From Streptomyces sp. NBC_01197 (GTDB lineage Bacteria > Actinomycetota > Actinomycetes > Streptomycetales > Streptomycetaceae), in assembly GCF_036010505.1 (NCBI RefSeq), contig NZ_CP108569.1:1116001-1180000 (forward strand): a stretch of 64,000 nt of DNA. Direction: 5' to 3'. The notes beneath the pieces were generated by a model, which saw only the letters and a list, made by a program, of their open reading frames with translations, was not told the DNA's origin and did not search any database. The position numbers and the translations under genes were made by a program. Below are positions 16,691-25,745 of this stretch, one piece after another (position 1 is the first letter of the stretch; each line of letters begins with the position of its first letter).

Positions 16691-18121
16691 TCAAAGCCGG
16701 TCTTCAGGGCCGGAGCGAGCAGACGCGGCGGTCCGGTAGCGGCGCAGCCTGAGGGGTGCGTAGACGACGAGCGCGGTGAGGAAGGCCGCGTAGTAGGCGA
16801 GGTCGGCGCCGTGCAGTGCGGCAGCCACCGGACCTGTGTAGAGGCCCGTGTTCATGAACGGAACCGCTGCGGCGAAGGCGGCGCAGAACGCCACCAGAGC
16901 GGGCCGGCCGGACCGCGAACGGACGCTCTCCGCTGTGGGGTCGACCGCTTCACCCGCTCGGGCCCGGGCGAACCAGTCGACGGCGACGACGGCGACGAAG
17001 CCGGGGATCCAGTAGCCGACGAAGAGCAGTACGTTCTGGAAGCGGGCGGCCGTGTCAGCGGCATGCATCCACAGCACCAGCGGGAAACCGAGTACGGCGG
17101 CGAGAGCGGCCGCGAACGGACGGGGGATGCGCAGACCGATGGTCTGCAGAGCCAGCGAGCCGCTGTAGTCGTTCATGGCATTGCTGCACAGAGCGGCCAG
17201 CGCCACAGCCAGCAGCCCGAAGGCGCCGAGCAGGCCACCGCCCAGCAGCCTGTCGACACCCCGGGCGGTCTGATCGGTGAAGACGGAGGCCCCCCACAAC
17301 CCGAGCGCCTGGACGGCCACGAAGGAGACGCTGACGCCGAGAAGCGTGTAGCAGAACATGCGCGGGCGGGAGGTGTCCTGCGGCAGGTAGCGGCTGAAGT
17401 CGCTGGCGTACGGAGCCCACGACAGCGCCAGACTGAGAGCGATGGTGCTGGTCAGTATGAACGCGCCTACGCGGTCGGCGCCGTGGGCGCTGCCGACGGC
17501 CGCGGGGTGGACACTGTGCGGGAGCCTGAAGGCCAGGGCGACGAAAGCGGCGGCGAGTACGAAGGTCATCAGCTTCTGCAGCCGGTGGATCGCTTCGTAA
17601 CCCAGTACTCCGAGGGACCCCTGTCCCACCATCATCACCAGCACACCCAGCCAGAACGGCCAGCCGCAGAGCCTGGCCAGCGCGTCCCCGCCGAACAGCC
17701 CGATGAGCGCGTCCCAGGCCACCGACGAAAGCCACTGCAGCAGACCGGGAACCGTGACGGACCGGCCGAACGCGAGCCGGGCCAACGGCAGCTGACCTGC
17801 CCCGGTGCGGCTGCCCCAGGTTCCGAGGTACGCGGTGGGAACAGCTCCCACCAAGGTGCCCAGCACGACGGCCAGCAGGGCGGTCGGCAGGTCAAGACCG
17901 AGCGCGATACCGACGGTGCCGGTGAACACCCCGGTCATGGTCAGATTCGGGGCGAACCACACGGTGAACAGCCGGCCCGGGCCGCCGTAGCGGTGCTGCC
18001 CGGGCACCGGCGCGATCCCGCGAGCCTCGATCCGCAAGTCGCCGGGCTCGGCGGGCATCCGGCCGTCGAAGACGGACCGCGGACCGGTGGCCGTGCTGCT
18101 GGGAGCAGGTGGCAATGACAT
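16691..18121 (-). CDS. cytX: CytX-type NCS1 permease, probable thiamine-precursor (HMP) importer
   Basis: 476 residues with about twelve membrane segments and NCS1 features (WFAPNLTMTGVFTG, ALSWAPYASDFSRYLP, NAMNDYSGSLALQTIG). The gene follows a TPP riboswitch directly, which defines CytX-like carriers of hydroxymethylpyrimidine or related thiamine precursors. GGAGGG at the end of the riboswitch is 9 nt from ATG 18121; ATG 18130 is too close. Although it lies among purine genes, its control points to thiamine salvage. Confidence 0.87.
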   Translation of the reverse strand: MSLPPAPSSTATGPRSVFDGRMPAEPGDLRIEARGIAPVPGQHRYGGPGRLFTVWFAPNLTMTGVFTGTVGIALGLDLPTALLAVVLGTLVGAVPTAYLGTWGSRTGAGQLPLARLAFGRSVTVPGLLQWLSSVAWDALIGLFGGDALARLCGWPFWLGVLVMMVGQGSLGVLGYEAIHRLQKLMTFVLAAAFVALAFRLPHSVHPAAVGSAHGADRVGAFILTSTIALSLALSWAPYASDFSRYLPQDTSRPRMFCYTLLGVSVSFVAVQALGLWGASVFTDQTARGVDRLLGGGLLGAFGLLAVALAALCSNAMNDYSGSLALQTIGLRIPRPFAAALAAVLGFPLVLWMHAADTAARFQNVLLFVGYWIPGFVAVVAVDWFARARAGEAVDPTAESVRSRSGRPALVAFCAAFAAAVPFMNTGLYTGPVAAALHGADLAYYAAFLTALVVYAPLRLRRYRTAASARSGPEDRL

Positions 18122-18125
18122 GAGC

Positions 18126-18201
18126 GACATCCCTCCGCCAGTACTAACTGGTTCAGGTTCGGCGGGTGTGATCTCAGCCCCTGGGCGGGGCACCCCGTGT
18201 C
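18126..18201 (-). ncRNA. TPP riboswitch (THI element) controlling cytX
   Basis: Minus strand contains the conserved blocks ACGGGGTGC, GGGCTGAGATC, ACCC..GAACCTGAAC, CAGTTAGTACTGGCG and GGAGGG in the right order. The 3' P1 strand includes the GGAGGG ribosome site, so TPP binding should block translation of the permease. Confidence 0.93.
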
Positions 18202-18315
18202 CGGTACGACTGCAAGACTAACGGGCAGCGCCACGCTGTCCGTGGCGAGGGTGGGTGGCTGCGGGCGCCGGCCAGGGCTCTGTCGTCACCACGCCGAACA
18301 CCCGCACCCCGCCGC

Positions 18316-18999
18316 TCAGCTGGTGAAGAAGTCGCTGACCGCGGCCGAGAACTGTCCGGGCTGCAGGGCGTGCACGGTGTGGCCGACCGGGATCGTGATC
18401 GTCCGGCAGTCGGGAATTTCCGCTGCCATGTCGGGGATCCGGTCCTGCGGCATGGAGCTGTCGGGGCCGCCGGTCACGAGCAGAGTCGGGGCGACGATCT
18501 CGCCGAGCCGCTCGGCCCACTCCGGAGCGGGCTTCCGGATCTCGTTCTTGATGGCGGGCACCACGTTCCAGTCGTAGTCGACCGGGGCTTCGGGGCGCTG
18601 CGGTTCGGCCACCTCCCTGGGGTACGGGGGCGGAGTCTCCTCCAGGACGAGCCGCTCCACCCGGTCCGCGTGCTCCTGGGCGAGCAGATAGGCGACGACT
18701 CCGCCCATGGAGTGGCCGACGACTCCGACCCGGTCCAGTTCCAGTTCGTCCAGGAAGCCCAGTACGTCGTCGCGCATCAGCTCGAACGAGTACTCGTCCG
18801 GCCAGTCGCTCTCCCCGTGTCCCCGCAGGTCGAGGGCGTACACCCGCCACTCGCTGCCGAGCGCCCGGCCGGTCTCCTCCCAGGTCGCGGACGAGCCGCC
18901 GAGACCGTGCAGCAGCACCACCGGCGCGCCGAAGGGGTCGCCCCAGGTGCGGTACGCGAGCCGTACGTCGCCGACATCGACTACAGAGTGATCGTCCAT
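18316..18999 (-). CDS. Alpha/beta hydrolase
   Basis: 227 residues: HGLGGSSATWE forms the oxyanion region, GHSMGG carries the nucleophile Ser, VTGGPDS and VGHTVH give Asp and His. No signal peptide, cytosolic. Substrate unknown. Start ATG 18999 has a weak ribosome site; the fold begins right after it. Confidence 0.85.
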   Translation of the reverse strand: MDDHSVVDVGDVRLAYRTWGDPFGAPVVLLHGLGGSSATWEETGRALGSEWRVYALDLRGHGESDWPDEYSFELMRDDVLGFLDELELDRVGVVGHSMGGVVAYLLAQEHADRVERLVLEETPPPYPREVAEPQRPEAPVDYDWNVVPAIKNEIRKPAPEWAERLGEIVAPTLLVTGGPDSSMPQDRIPDMAAEIPDCRTITIPVGHTVHALQPGQFSAAVSDFFTS

Positions 19000-19214
19000 A
19001 CCGCAGACGCTACCGCGCCCAGGCCGGTGCCTCGGCCGCCGTGGCGCCAGGGTGTCACCCGATGGCATGGAGTCACATTCGGGCAAAATAGGCCTTGGAA
19101 CCCTCAGTCATCCCGGTTCAACCCGGTGAGTCAGCGATCGGGAATGATCCATGTCCTGCCCAATTCGCTCAACTCCTTTCTCCCCAAGGGGTGTACGGCC
19201 TCCTGGGCAGCTGA

Positions 19215-19229
19215 TAGGAAAGCTTCCTA
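19215..19229. promoter_or_regulatory. Operator palindrome before chitosanase (CsnR-like)
   Basis: TAGGAAAGCTTCCTA, a perfect 6-3-6 inverted repeat 38 bp before the start codon. It resembles the AGGAAAG...CTTTCCT-type site of the ROK repressor CsnR of Streptomyces chitosanase genes, as I recall it. Confidence 0.6.
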
Positions 19230-19267
19230 ACAGAACATCGACGCTTGAAACTCCCCTTGGAGGACCG

Positions 19268-20170
19268 GTGAACGCCCCCCACCGCACCACCGCTGGACGC
19301 AGCAAGAGGATCATCACGCGCACCGTGCTCGGGCTGGCCCTGGTGGCCGTACCGGCCACCGCGTACGCGGCCAACGCCCCTGCGGACCACGTGAGTTTGC
19401 GCAGCATGCAGCAGAACACCCGGCACGGCACGTCCCACAGCGTGCAACGCGCGGTCTCCGCGACCGGGCTCGACGACCCGGCGAAGAAGGAGATCGCCAT
19501 GAAACTGGTCTCCAGCGCCGAGAACTCCTCGCTGGACTGGAAGGCCCAGTACAAGTACATCGAGGACATAGGAGACGGCCGCGGTTACACCGCCGGCATC
19601 ATCGGGTTCTGCTCGGGCACCGGCGACATGCTGGACCTGGTGAAGCTGTACACCGACCGGGAGCCGGGCAACCCGCTCGCCAAGTACCTCCCCGCGCTGG
19701 AGAAGGTCAACGGCAGCGACTCGCACTCGGGCCTCGGCTCGGCCTTCGAGAGCGCCTGGAGGACCGCGGCCAAGGACACCGCGTTCCAGACCGCGCAGAA
19801 CGACGAGCGCGACCGGGTGTACTTCAACCCTGCGGTCAAGCAGGGCAAGGCGGACGGCATCGGGGTCCTGGGCCAGTTCGCGTACTACGACGCCATCGTC
19901 ATGCACGGTGACGGCGACGACAAGACCAGCTTCAGCTCCATCCGCAGGAGGGCGCTGGCCAAGGCCAAGACCCCGGCCCAGGGCGGCAACGAGACCACGT
20001 ACCTCAACGCCTTCCTCGACGCCCGCGTGTGGGCGATGCAGCAGGAGGAGGCCCACAGCGACACCAGCCGGGTCGACACCGAGCAGCGCGTCTTCCTGAA
20101 GAACGGCAATCTCGACCTGCACACGCCGCTCAAGTGGAAGGTCTACGGGGACCCGTACAGCATCAGCTGA
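19268..20170 (+). CDS. csnA: Secreted chitosanase, glycoside hydrolase family 46
   Basis: 300 residues. Signal peptide 1-36 (basic start, LGLALVAVPATAYA, cleavage after AYA). Mature enzyme has the GH46 pattern: LVSSAENSSLDW with the catalytic Glu, then DIGDGRGYTAGIIGFCSGTGD with the catalytic Asp, and the C-terminal DTEQRVFLKNGNLDLHTPLKW block. Cleaves chitosan outside the cell. GTG at 19268 follows GGAGG. Controlled by the palindrome upstream. Confidence 0.95.
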   Translation: MNAPHRTTAGRSKRIITRTVLGLALVAVPATAYAANAPADHVSLRSMQQNTRHGTSHSVQRAVSATGLDDPAKKEIAMKLVSSAENSSLDWKAQYKYIEDIGDGRGYTAGIIGFCSGTGDMLDLVKLYTDREPGNPLAKYLPALEKVNGSDSHSGLGSAFESAWRTAAKDTAFQTAQNDERDRVYFNPAVKQGKADGIGVLGQFAYYDAIVMHGDGDDKTSFSSIRRRALAKAKTPAQGGNETTYLNAFLDARVWAMQQEEAHSDTSRVDTEQRVFLKNGNLDLHTPLKWKVYGDPYSIS

Positions 20171-20189
20171 CCGGTCCGCGCACAACCGC

Positions 20190-20226
20190 GGGGCGCGTTC
20201 CGCACCAGTGGTGCGGTCCACGCCCC
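20190..20226. terminator. Bidirectional terminator between csnA and purine permease
   Basis: Nested hairpin: GGGGCG (20190-20195) pairs with CGCCCC (20221-20226) around CCGCACCA-G-TGGTGCGG. Confidence 0.8.
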
Positions 20227-20257
20227 GCATGTCATGTCTCGGTCAGTCACACCACTG

Positions 20258-21772
20258 TCAGTGGAGTGCGGCTGCCGCCTTGGCGACAGCCTGCTGTGTC
20301 GCGTTGTCGTCGACAGTGGGCTCGCCCACCGTCTCCGGGGTCCCGTCGCTCTTCCTTCGCCCCAGGTGGTTGAAGGCCAGGTTGAGCACGATGGCCACCA
20401 CACACCCGGTGGAAATGCCCGAGTCGAGCACCACCAGGACGTTCTTCGGGAACGCGTGGTAGAAGTCCGGCGCCGCGATCGGGATCAGCCCGATGCCCAG
20501 CGAGGTGGCGACGATCAGGGCGTTCTCGCCCTTCTCCATGGCCGCACCCGCCAGCGTCTGGATACCGCTGGCCGCGACCGAGCCGAAGAGCACGATCCCG
20601 GCACCGCCCAGCACCGGCAGCGGTACGAGCGCGATCGCCGCCGCGGCCATCGGACAGAGGCCGAGCAGGATCAGGATTCCGCCGCCGGTCGCCACGACGT
20701 ACCGGCTGCGCACCTTGGTCATCGCCACCAGGCCGATGTTCTGTGCGAAGGCGCTCGCCATGAAGCTGTTGAAGAACGGGCTGATCAGGCTGGAGACCGT
20801 GTCGGCGCGCAGTCCCCCCTCGATGGTCCGCTCGTCGGCGGGCCGGCCCACCACCTTGCCGAGCGCCAGCATGTCGGCGGTCGACTCGGTCATACAGACG
20901 AGCATCACGATGCACATCGAGATGATCGCGGAGATCTCGAACTGCGGGGCGCCGAAGTGGAAGGGCGTCGGGAACCCGACCGGGTCGGCGTTGCGCATCG
21001 CGTCGAAGCTGGTCATGCCCATCGGTATGGCGACGACCGTACCGACCACCAGACCCAGCAGGATGGCGATCTGCTGGAGGAAGCCGCGGAGCAGTTTCCG
21101 CAGGGCCAGGACGATCAACAGGGTGAGGGCGGCCATGCCGATGTTCTTCATCGAGCCGTAGCCCGCGGCCCCCTGTGTCCCCTGCGACCAGCCGAAGGCG
21201 ACCGGCAGCAGCGAGACCCCGATGAGGGTGATGACGGTGCCGGTGACGACCGGCGGGAAGAACCGGAGCAACTTGCTGAAGTACGGGGCGAGTATGAACC
21301 CCAGCACGCTCGCCACGATGATCGCGCCGAAGATCACGGCGATGCCCTCGTGTCCGCGGCCCTTGCCGATGGCGATCATCGGGCTGACACCGCCGAACGA
21401 GACACCGTTGACGAACGGCAGCCGGGAACCGACCCGCCAGAACCCGAGGGTCTGGAACAGGGTGGCGATGCCCGCGGTGAACAGGGCCGCCCCGACGAGG
21501 AAGGCGGTCTCCTTGGCGGTGAGCCCCACGGCGGGGCCCACGATCATCGGCGGGGCGACAACTCCCGCGTACATGGCGGCCACATGCTGAAGGCCACTGC
21601 TGAACATCTTGAAGGGCGGAAGGATTTCGTCGACCGGGTGCTTCGCAGCGGTCTCTCCCTGTTCCGCTGAGATGGTGCCGGGGTCCTCGGAGGTCGCTCC
21701 GGGGGCTCCGGTTGATTCGGTGTCGGCGGCTGTTTCTGCTGCATCGGTGCGAAACCTGGGCTCGGCGGCCAC
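20258..21772 (-). CDS. NCS2 purine permease (urate/xanthine:H+ symporter)
   Basis: 504 residues; ~50-residue hydrophilic front, then about 14 membrane helices. NCS2 signatures: QHVAAMYAGVVAPPMIVG, the TFQ..G.W region, ESTADMLALGKVVGR (Glu of the binding site) and QNIGLVAMTKVRSRYV. Like XanQ/UacT carriers of xanthine or urate. GTG at 21772 with GGAGGAG is preferred over the ATG at 21796. Lies beside 8-oxoguanine deaminase and the urate operon on the same strand. Confidence 0.92.
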   Translation of the reverse strand: MAAEPRFRTDAAETAADTESTGAPGATSEDPGTISAEQGETAAKHPVDEILPPFKMFSSGLQHVAAMYAGVVAPPMIVGPAVGLTAKETAFLVGAALFTAGIATLFQTLGFWRVGSRLPFVNGVSFGGVSPMIAIGKGRGHEGIAVIFGAIIVASVLGFILAPYFSKLLRFFPPVVTGTVITLIGVSLLPVAFGWSQGTQGAAGYGSMKNIGMAALTLLIVLALRKLLRGFLQQIAILLGLVVGTVVAIPMGMTSFDAMRNADPVGFPTPFHFGAPQFEISAIISMCIVMLVCMTESTADMLALGKVVGRPADERTIEGGLRADTVSSLISPFFNSFMASAFAQNIGLVAMTKVRSRYVVATGGGILILLGLCPMAAAAIALVPLPVLGGAGIVLFGSVAASGIQTLAGAAMEKGENALIVATSLGIGLIPIAAPDFYHAFPKNVLVVLDSGISTGCVVAIVLNLAFNHLGRRKSDGTPETVGEPTVDDNATQQAVAKAAAALH

Positions 21773-22016
21773 GGCGGCTCCTCCGGTCGGGTACACGTCG
21801 GCGGTGACGTGGGTGTCAGGGAGGTGGTGCGGAATGCAGGTGCGGCTGCGGGAGGGGGTAAGGGCGGTACTGCTGCGTTTCTCAGTCGGGTACCGGGCGG
21901 GGCACGGGGGTTCCGGGGAGGGTTTCCGGGTACGTCACCGCCCCGGAGGGCGTATGCACTCTGGGCACACACCCCCCGGTCACGGCTGCCGTGAACCCCG
22001 CTCGGGTTCGCGGCCG

Positions 22017-22044
22017 CCGGCCGGGGACCGTCCTCCCCGGCCGG
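22017..22044 (-). terminator. Terminator of the 8-oxoguanine deaminase gene
   Basis: Perfect 11-bp stem (22017-22027 / 22034-22044, CCGGCCGGGGA and complement) just after the stop at 22058. The rest of 21773-22016 shows no gene and no clear promoter. Confidence 0.75.
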
Positions 22045-22057
22045 AGCTTGTCGGACG

Positions 22058-23443
22058 TCAGGCCTGCGCGGCGATCTGCGCCAGGCGCCGGGCCTCGTCC
22101 CGCGTGGAGCGGGCGATGGCGTCCTCGTCCACCGTGGTCAGGTGGTTGTCCTCGACGACGGGCTTGCCGTTGACGAGGGAGAGCGTGACGGGGGCCGCGG
22201 CGCCGAAGACGAGCGCGGTCACCGGGTCGGCGATGGAGGCGTGGGCGAGGGTGTCCATCTTCCACAGCACCAGGTCGGCGAGCTTCCCCGGTTCCAGCGA
22301 ACCGATCTCCGCGGCACGGCCCAGGACCTGGGCTCCGCCGTACGTGCCGAGGCGAAGCGCCTGACGGGCGTTGAGGGCCGCTTCGCGGTGGGCGCCGAGG
22401 CGGTTGATGAGCAGGGCGTTGCGCAGCTCGGTGTGCAGTTCGCCGGACTCGTTGGACGCGGTGCCGTCGACTCCGAGGCCGACCGGCACGCCGGCCTTCA
22501 GCATGTCGGGGACCCGGGCGATCCCGGCCGCCAGACGGGCGTTGGAGGACGGGCAGTGGGCGACGCCGGTCCCGGTCCGGGCGAAGGCGGCGATGTCGGA
22601 GTCGTTCATGTGGACGCAGTGCGCCATCCACACGTCGTCGCCGAGCCAGCCTGTCGACTCGAAGTAGTCGGTCGGGCCCATCCCGAACAGCTCCTTGCAG
22701 AACTGCTCCTCCTCCACGGTCTCGCTGCCGTGGGTGTGCAGGCGTACACCCTTGCGGCGCGCCAGCTCGGCCCCCTGCTTGAGCAGTTCGGTCGAGACGG
22801 AGAAGGGCGAGCAGGGTGCGACGGCGACCTGGGTCATCGAGTCGAACGAGGCGTCGTGGTGCTGGTCGACCGTCGCCTCGGTGGCCGCGAGCGCGCCTTC
22901 GAGGGTCTCGACGGCGAAGTCCGGGGGCAGCCCGCCGTCCTTCTTGCTGCGGTCCATGGAGCCGCGGGCCAGCGTGAACCGTACGCCCATCTCGGCGGCG
23001 GCGCCGATGACGGCGCTCGACAGGTCGCCGGAGCCCTGCGGGAAGACATAGTGGTGGTCCATCGCGGTGGTGACGCCACCGCGGGCCATCATGGCGAGGG
23101 AGCCCTGCGCGGCCGAGCGGACCATCTGCTCGTCGATGCGCGCCCAGGTCGGGTAGAGCGCGACGAGCCAGTTGAAGAGATTGTGGTCGGTGGCCACACC
23201 CCGGGTGATCCACTGGTAGAAGTGGTGGTGGGTGTTGACCAGGCCCGGAGTCACCAGGTGTGCGGTGCCGTCGATCCGGCGTACGACGCCGGTGAGTCCG
23301 TCGGGGGCCTTGCCCGCGCCGACGGATTCGATGCGATTCCCTGCGACCACGACATGCCCCGATGCGTACTCGGTGTCGTGGGCGTCGACTGTCGCGATGG
23401 CTACGTTCTCGATGACCGTGCGCGCGGCTGCCGTTGCTGCCAT
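22058..23443 (-). CDS. 8-oxoguanine deaminase
   Basis: 461 residues of the amidohydrolase superfamily, cog0402 branch. TPGLVNTHHHFYQWITRG gives the first metal His pair, RLHTHGSETVEEE and MAHCVHMND the next ligands, LGVDGTASNES the metal Asp. Deaminates 8-oxoguanine (or related oxidised purines) to urate, feeding the urate oxidase operon. ATG 23443 has GAGAAGG upstream. The gene follows the urate operon terminator. Confidence 0.88.
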   Translation of the reverse strand: MAATAAARTVIENVAIATVDAHDTEYASGHVVVAGNRIESVGAGKAPDGLTGVVRRIDGTAHLVTPGLVNTHHHFYQWITRGVATDHNLFNWLVALYPTWARIDEQMVRSAAQGSLAMMARGGVTTAMDHHYVFPQGSGDLSSAVIGAAAEMGVRFTLARGSMDRSKKDGGLPPDFAVETLEGALAATEATVDQHHDASFDSMTQVAVAPCSPFSVSTELLKQGAELARRKGVRLHTHGSETVEEEQFCKELFGMGPTDYFESTGWLGDDVWMAHCVHMNDSDIAAFARTGTGVAHCPSSNARLAAGIARVPDMLKAGVPVGLGVDGTASNESGELHTELRNALLINRLGAHREAALNARQALRLGTYGGAQVLGRAAEIGSLEPGKLADLVLWKMDTLAHASIADPVTALVFGAAAPVTLSLVNGKPVVEDNHLTTVDEDAIARSTRDEARRLAQIAAQA

Positions 23444-23566
23444 GGGGATACCTTCTCTCGCGGGTGGCGATGTGGGCACGGCAGGACCCCAGGAGGATTT
23501 GAGTGCCGCAGCCGCGTGGCTCCGGGTGCCGAAGTGGTGCAGTGAAGTTGTGTGGCGGGTCCGGGT

Positions 23567-23611
23567 CCGGTACGCCGCCGCCGGCTGAGGCGGCCCGCGG
23601 CGGCGTACCGG
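23567..23611 (-). terminator. Terminator of the uraD-uraH-uox operon
   Basis: Perfect 15-bp arms CCGGTACGCCGCCGC (23567-23581) and complement (23597-23611), 8 bp after the urate oxidase stop. Confidence 0.85.
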
Positions 23612-23618
23612 CCGGGTC

Positions 23619-24542
23619 TCAGAGGTTGGTCATGTCCACCGGGATACGGGGATCGGCGCCGTCCCGCAGGATGGTCCCCTCGATCAGTCCGTACGGCCGG
23701 TCGGCCGCGAAGTAGACCTCGTTGTCGTTCTTGAGGCCGAAGGGCTCCAGGTCCACCAGGAAGTGGTGGCTGTTCGGCAGCGAGAACCGGATCTCGTCGA
23801 TCTCGCTGCGGCTGTTGATGATGCGCGAGCCCATCTGGTACATGGTCTGCTGCAGGGAGAGCGAGTACGTCTCGGCGAAGGCCTGGAGCATGTGCTTCTT
23901 GCACTGCTCGTAGGACTTCTCCCAGTTCGGCATACGGTCCGCGTCGCTGGTCCAGTTGTACCGCCACTGGGACGACACCGCGGTCGCGAGGATGCGGTCG
24001 TACGCCTCCTTGAGCGTCGTGTACTTGTCCTTGGCGTAGCCCCAGAACTCCGAGTTGGTGGAGTTCATCACCGTCAGGTTCTTCAGACCCGAGATGACCT
24101 GCCACTTCTCACCGTCGAAGGTGATCTCGGCGGTGCGCAGCTCCTGGCCCTTGCGGACGAAGGAGTGCTGGACGTCGTCGGCGCCGATGAACTGCGAGCT
24201 GGCGTCGGAGGTGGCGATGCGCTCCCAGGCGTACTCCTCGATGCGGATCCTGGCGCGGTGGATCCCTTCCTGGCTGGTCACGAAGTGCCGGGCGAGGTGG
24301 ATGCCGAACTGCTCGGCGGACTCGATGCCGTGCTCCTTGGCGAACGCGAACACCGTGTTCTTGGTGGTGTCGGTCGGCAGCACGTTGGCATTGGAGCCGG
24401 AGTAGTGGACGTCGTCCATCTCGCCGGAGAGGGCGACCGAGACGTTCAGATCCTTGATGTGGTGGGTGTCGCCGTCCCGCGTGATCTTGACTACGCGGTT
24501 CTCTGCTTTGCCGTACTGGTTCTGGCCGAGAATCGTGGGCAT
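23619..24542 (-). CDS. uox: Urate oxidase (uricase)
   Basis: 307 residues, full-length cofactor-free uricase made of two T-fold domains. N-terminal ILGQNQYGKAENRVVKI, active-site Thr in the VLPTDTTKNTVFAFAKEHG region, Gln/Asn-containing LPNSHHFLVDLEPFG, and C-terminal FAADRPYGLIEGTI. Oxidises urate to 5-hydroxyisourate with release of H2O2. Last gene of the operon, 7 bp after HIU hydrolase; ATG 24542. Confidence 0.97.
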   Translation of the reverse strand: MPTILGQNQYGKAENRVVKITRDGDTHHIKDLNVSVALSGEMDDVHYSGSNANVLPTDTTKNTVFAFAKEHGIESAEQFGIHLARHFVTSQEGIHRARIRIEEYAWERIATSDASSQFIGADDVQHSFVRKGQELRTAEITFDGEKWQVISGLKNLTVMNSTNSEFWGYAKDKYTTLKEAYDRILATAVSSQWRYNWTSDADRMPNWEKSYEQCKKHMLQAFAETYSLSLQQTMYQMGSRIINSRSEIDEIRFSLPNSHHFLVDLEPFGLKNDNEVYFAADRPYGLIEGTILRDGADPRIPVDMTNL

Positions 24543-24549
24543 GTCGGTG

Positions 24550-24948
24550 CTAGCTCCCTCGGTATACGGAGTAGCCGAACGGGTTGAGCAGCAGCGGTAC
24601 GTGGAAGTGCTCACCCGGGACGACGGCGAATGTGATCGCCACCTCCGGGAAGAAAGCGCCGCTGTCCCTTACGCGGGGGGCGTCCTGCTGTGCCTCGGCT
24701 TGTTTCTTGGAGAAGTACGCCTCGGTTTCGAAATCGAGGCGTACGTGGGTTGTTCCTTCCGGCAGGGCCGGCAGGTCCTTGCAGCGCCCGTCGGCGTCGG
24801 TCGCGGATCCTCCCAGGGCCGTCCACTGCTCGCCGTGGCCACTGCGGGCCGCGAGCGAGATGGCGACACCTTCGGCCGGGCGTCCCACGCTGGTGTCCAG
24901 GATGTGCGTGGACACCGAAGCGGTGGTCTGCGTGCTCAAGACCTTCAC
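24550..24948 (-). CDS. uraH: 5-hydroxyisourate hydrolase (transthyretin-like)
   Basis: 132 residues: STHILDTSVGRPA at the front and the C-terminal YRGS tetrapeptide, both signatures of HIU hydrolase; active-site His is in THIL and Arg in THVRLDFE. Converts 5-hydroxyisourate to OHCU. GTG at 24948 overlaps the uraD stop (GTGA); TTG at 24939 has a better-spaced GGAG and may be the real start. Confidence 0.94.
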   Translation of the reverse strand: MKVLSTQTTASVSTHILDTSVGRPAEGVAISLAARSGHGEQWTALGGSATDADGRCKDLPALPEGTTHVRLDFETEAYFSKKQAEAQQDAPRVRDSGAFFPEVAITFAVVPGEHFHVPLLLNPFGYSVYRGS

Positions 24949-25514
24949 TCTCCTTCTTCCGCGGCCGCCGCGTTCTCCGCGGTGGCCGTTGCGACCAGAT
25001 TCAGCCGGATACGGTTGATCTTGCCCAGTTCGGTGCGCACGATCGCGCGCTCCTGCTCGGGCGTATTGCCGGACCGGGCCTTCATCGCGTCGCGCATCTG
25101 CTCGCCGGTGGCACCGGTCGCGCAGATCAGAAAGACATGTCCGAACTTCTCCTGGTAGGCCAGGTTCAGTTCGAGCATCTCGGCCTTGAGCTCCTCGGTG
25201 GCTCCGGCCATCCCCCGCTGTTCACGGGAGGAGGTCGGGTCTCCGGGTTTCGGCCGCCCGATCGGCGGGTGCCCTGCCATCGCCTCGGCCAGATCCTCCG
25301 CGGTCAGCTCCGCCGTGGCGGCGTCACTGGCGCGGAAGAGTGCCTCAGCTGTGGCGTACGGGCGCTGGGCGAGGATTTTGCTCCCCCAGACCGAACTGGC
25401 GCAGACCTCGTGAAGCGCGGCTCGCGCCACGCTGTCCCGCAGGGTGTTGAACCGGGCGAGACCCTCGGGGGTTCCGGGGTTCTCCCCCGGCAAACGCTCT
25501 GGACTCGAAGTCAC
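24945..25514 (-). CDS. uraD: OHCU decarboxylase
   Basis: 189 residues of the helical OHCU decarboxylase family: FNTLRDSVARAALHEVCASS at the front, AGHPPIGRP with the catalytic His, and KFGHVFLICATG. Gives S-allantoin from OHCU. GTG 25514 follows GGAGG. First gene of the operon; the prophage junction is only 180 bp upstream. Confidence 0.94.
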   Translation of the reverse strand: MTSSPERLPGENPGTPEGLARFNTLRDSVARAALHEVCASSVWGSKILAQRPYATAEALFRASDAATAELTAEDLAEAMAGHPPIGRPKPGDPTSSREQRGMAGATEELKAEMLELNLAYQEKFGHVFLICATGATGEQMRDAMKARSGNTPEQERAIVRTELGKINRIRLNLVATATAENAAAAEEGE

Positions 25515-25588
25515 GGGGACCTCCGTGGCCTTGTATGGGCCTTGTGCTGGACGGGCTGCGGATAGCTAACGCCCTCGGAAACACCACG

Positions 25589-25603
25589 TCAACACTTTGT
25601 TGA
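25589..25603. promoter_or_regulatory. TCAACA-CTT-TGTTGA palindrome upstream of the urate operon
   Basis: Perfect 6-3-6 inverted repeat about 75 bp before uraD. Similar in half-site to the palindrome over the aceB -35 (11690), suggesting a shared regulator. Confidence 0.5.
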
Positions 25604-25617
25604 AAACTTGGTGAGAC

Positions 25618-25649
25618 AAAAACCGCCGCCCGGCATCCCGGACGGCGGC
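25618..25649 (-). terminator. Terminator of the host gene interrupted by the prophage
   Basis: On the minus strand an 11-bp stem (one G-T pair, loop GATG) is followed by TTTTT, 40 bp after the host stop at 25691. Confidence 0.85.
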
Positions 25650-25690
25650 TGGCGGACGCGGCGGGGCCCACCGGGCCGCCGCGGCAACGG

Positions 25691-25740
25691 TCAGTCGCCC
25701 TTGGCGACGTTTTCCCGGTTCAGGTAGTTGTAGACGAAGA
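25691..25740 (-). pseudogene. 3' end of the host gene carrying the attachment site
   Basis: The minus strand encodes ...FFVYNYLNRENVAKGD and stop, in host-like GC-rich codons, then hits a stop codon (25741-25743) in phage-like sequence. The remaining gene body should lie beyond attR. I cannot name the protein from 16 residues. Confidence 0.7.
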
Positions 25741-25745
25741 ACTAC
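25724..25745. other. Probable attL
   Basis: Host coding sequence changes to phage sequence here, 19-40 bp before the integrase. Inverted arms GTAGTT (25724-25729) and AACTAC (25740-25745) flank a 10-bp centre, the kind of imperfect dyad around a central dinucleotide used by serine integrases. The exact crossover needs attR or the empty site. Confidence 0.6.
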
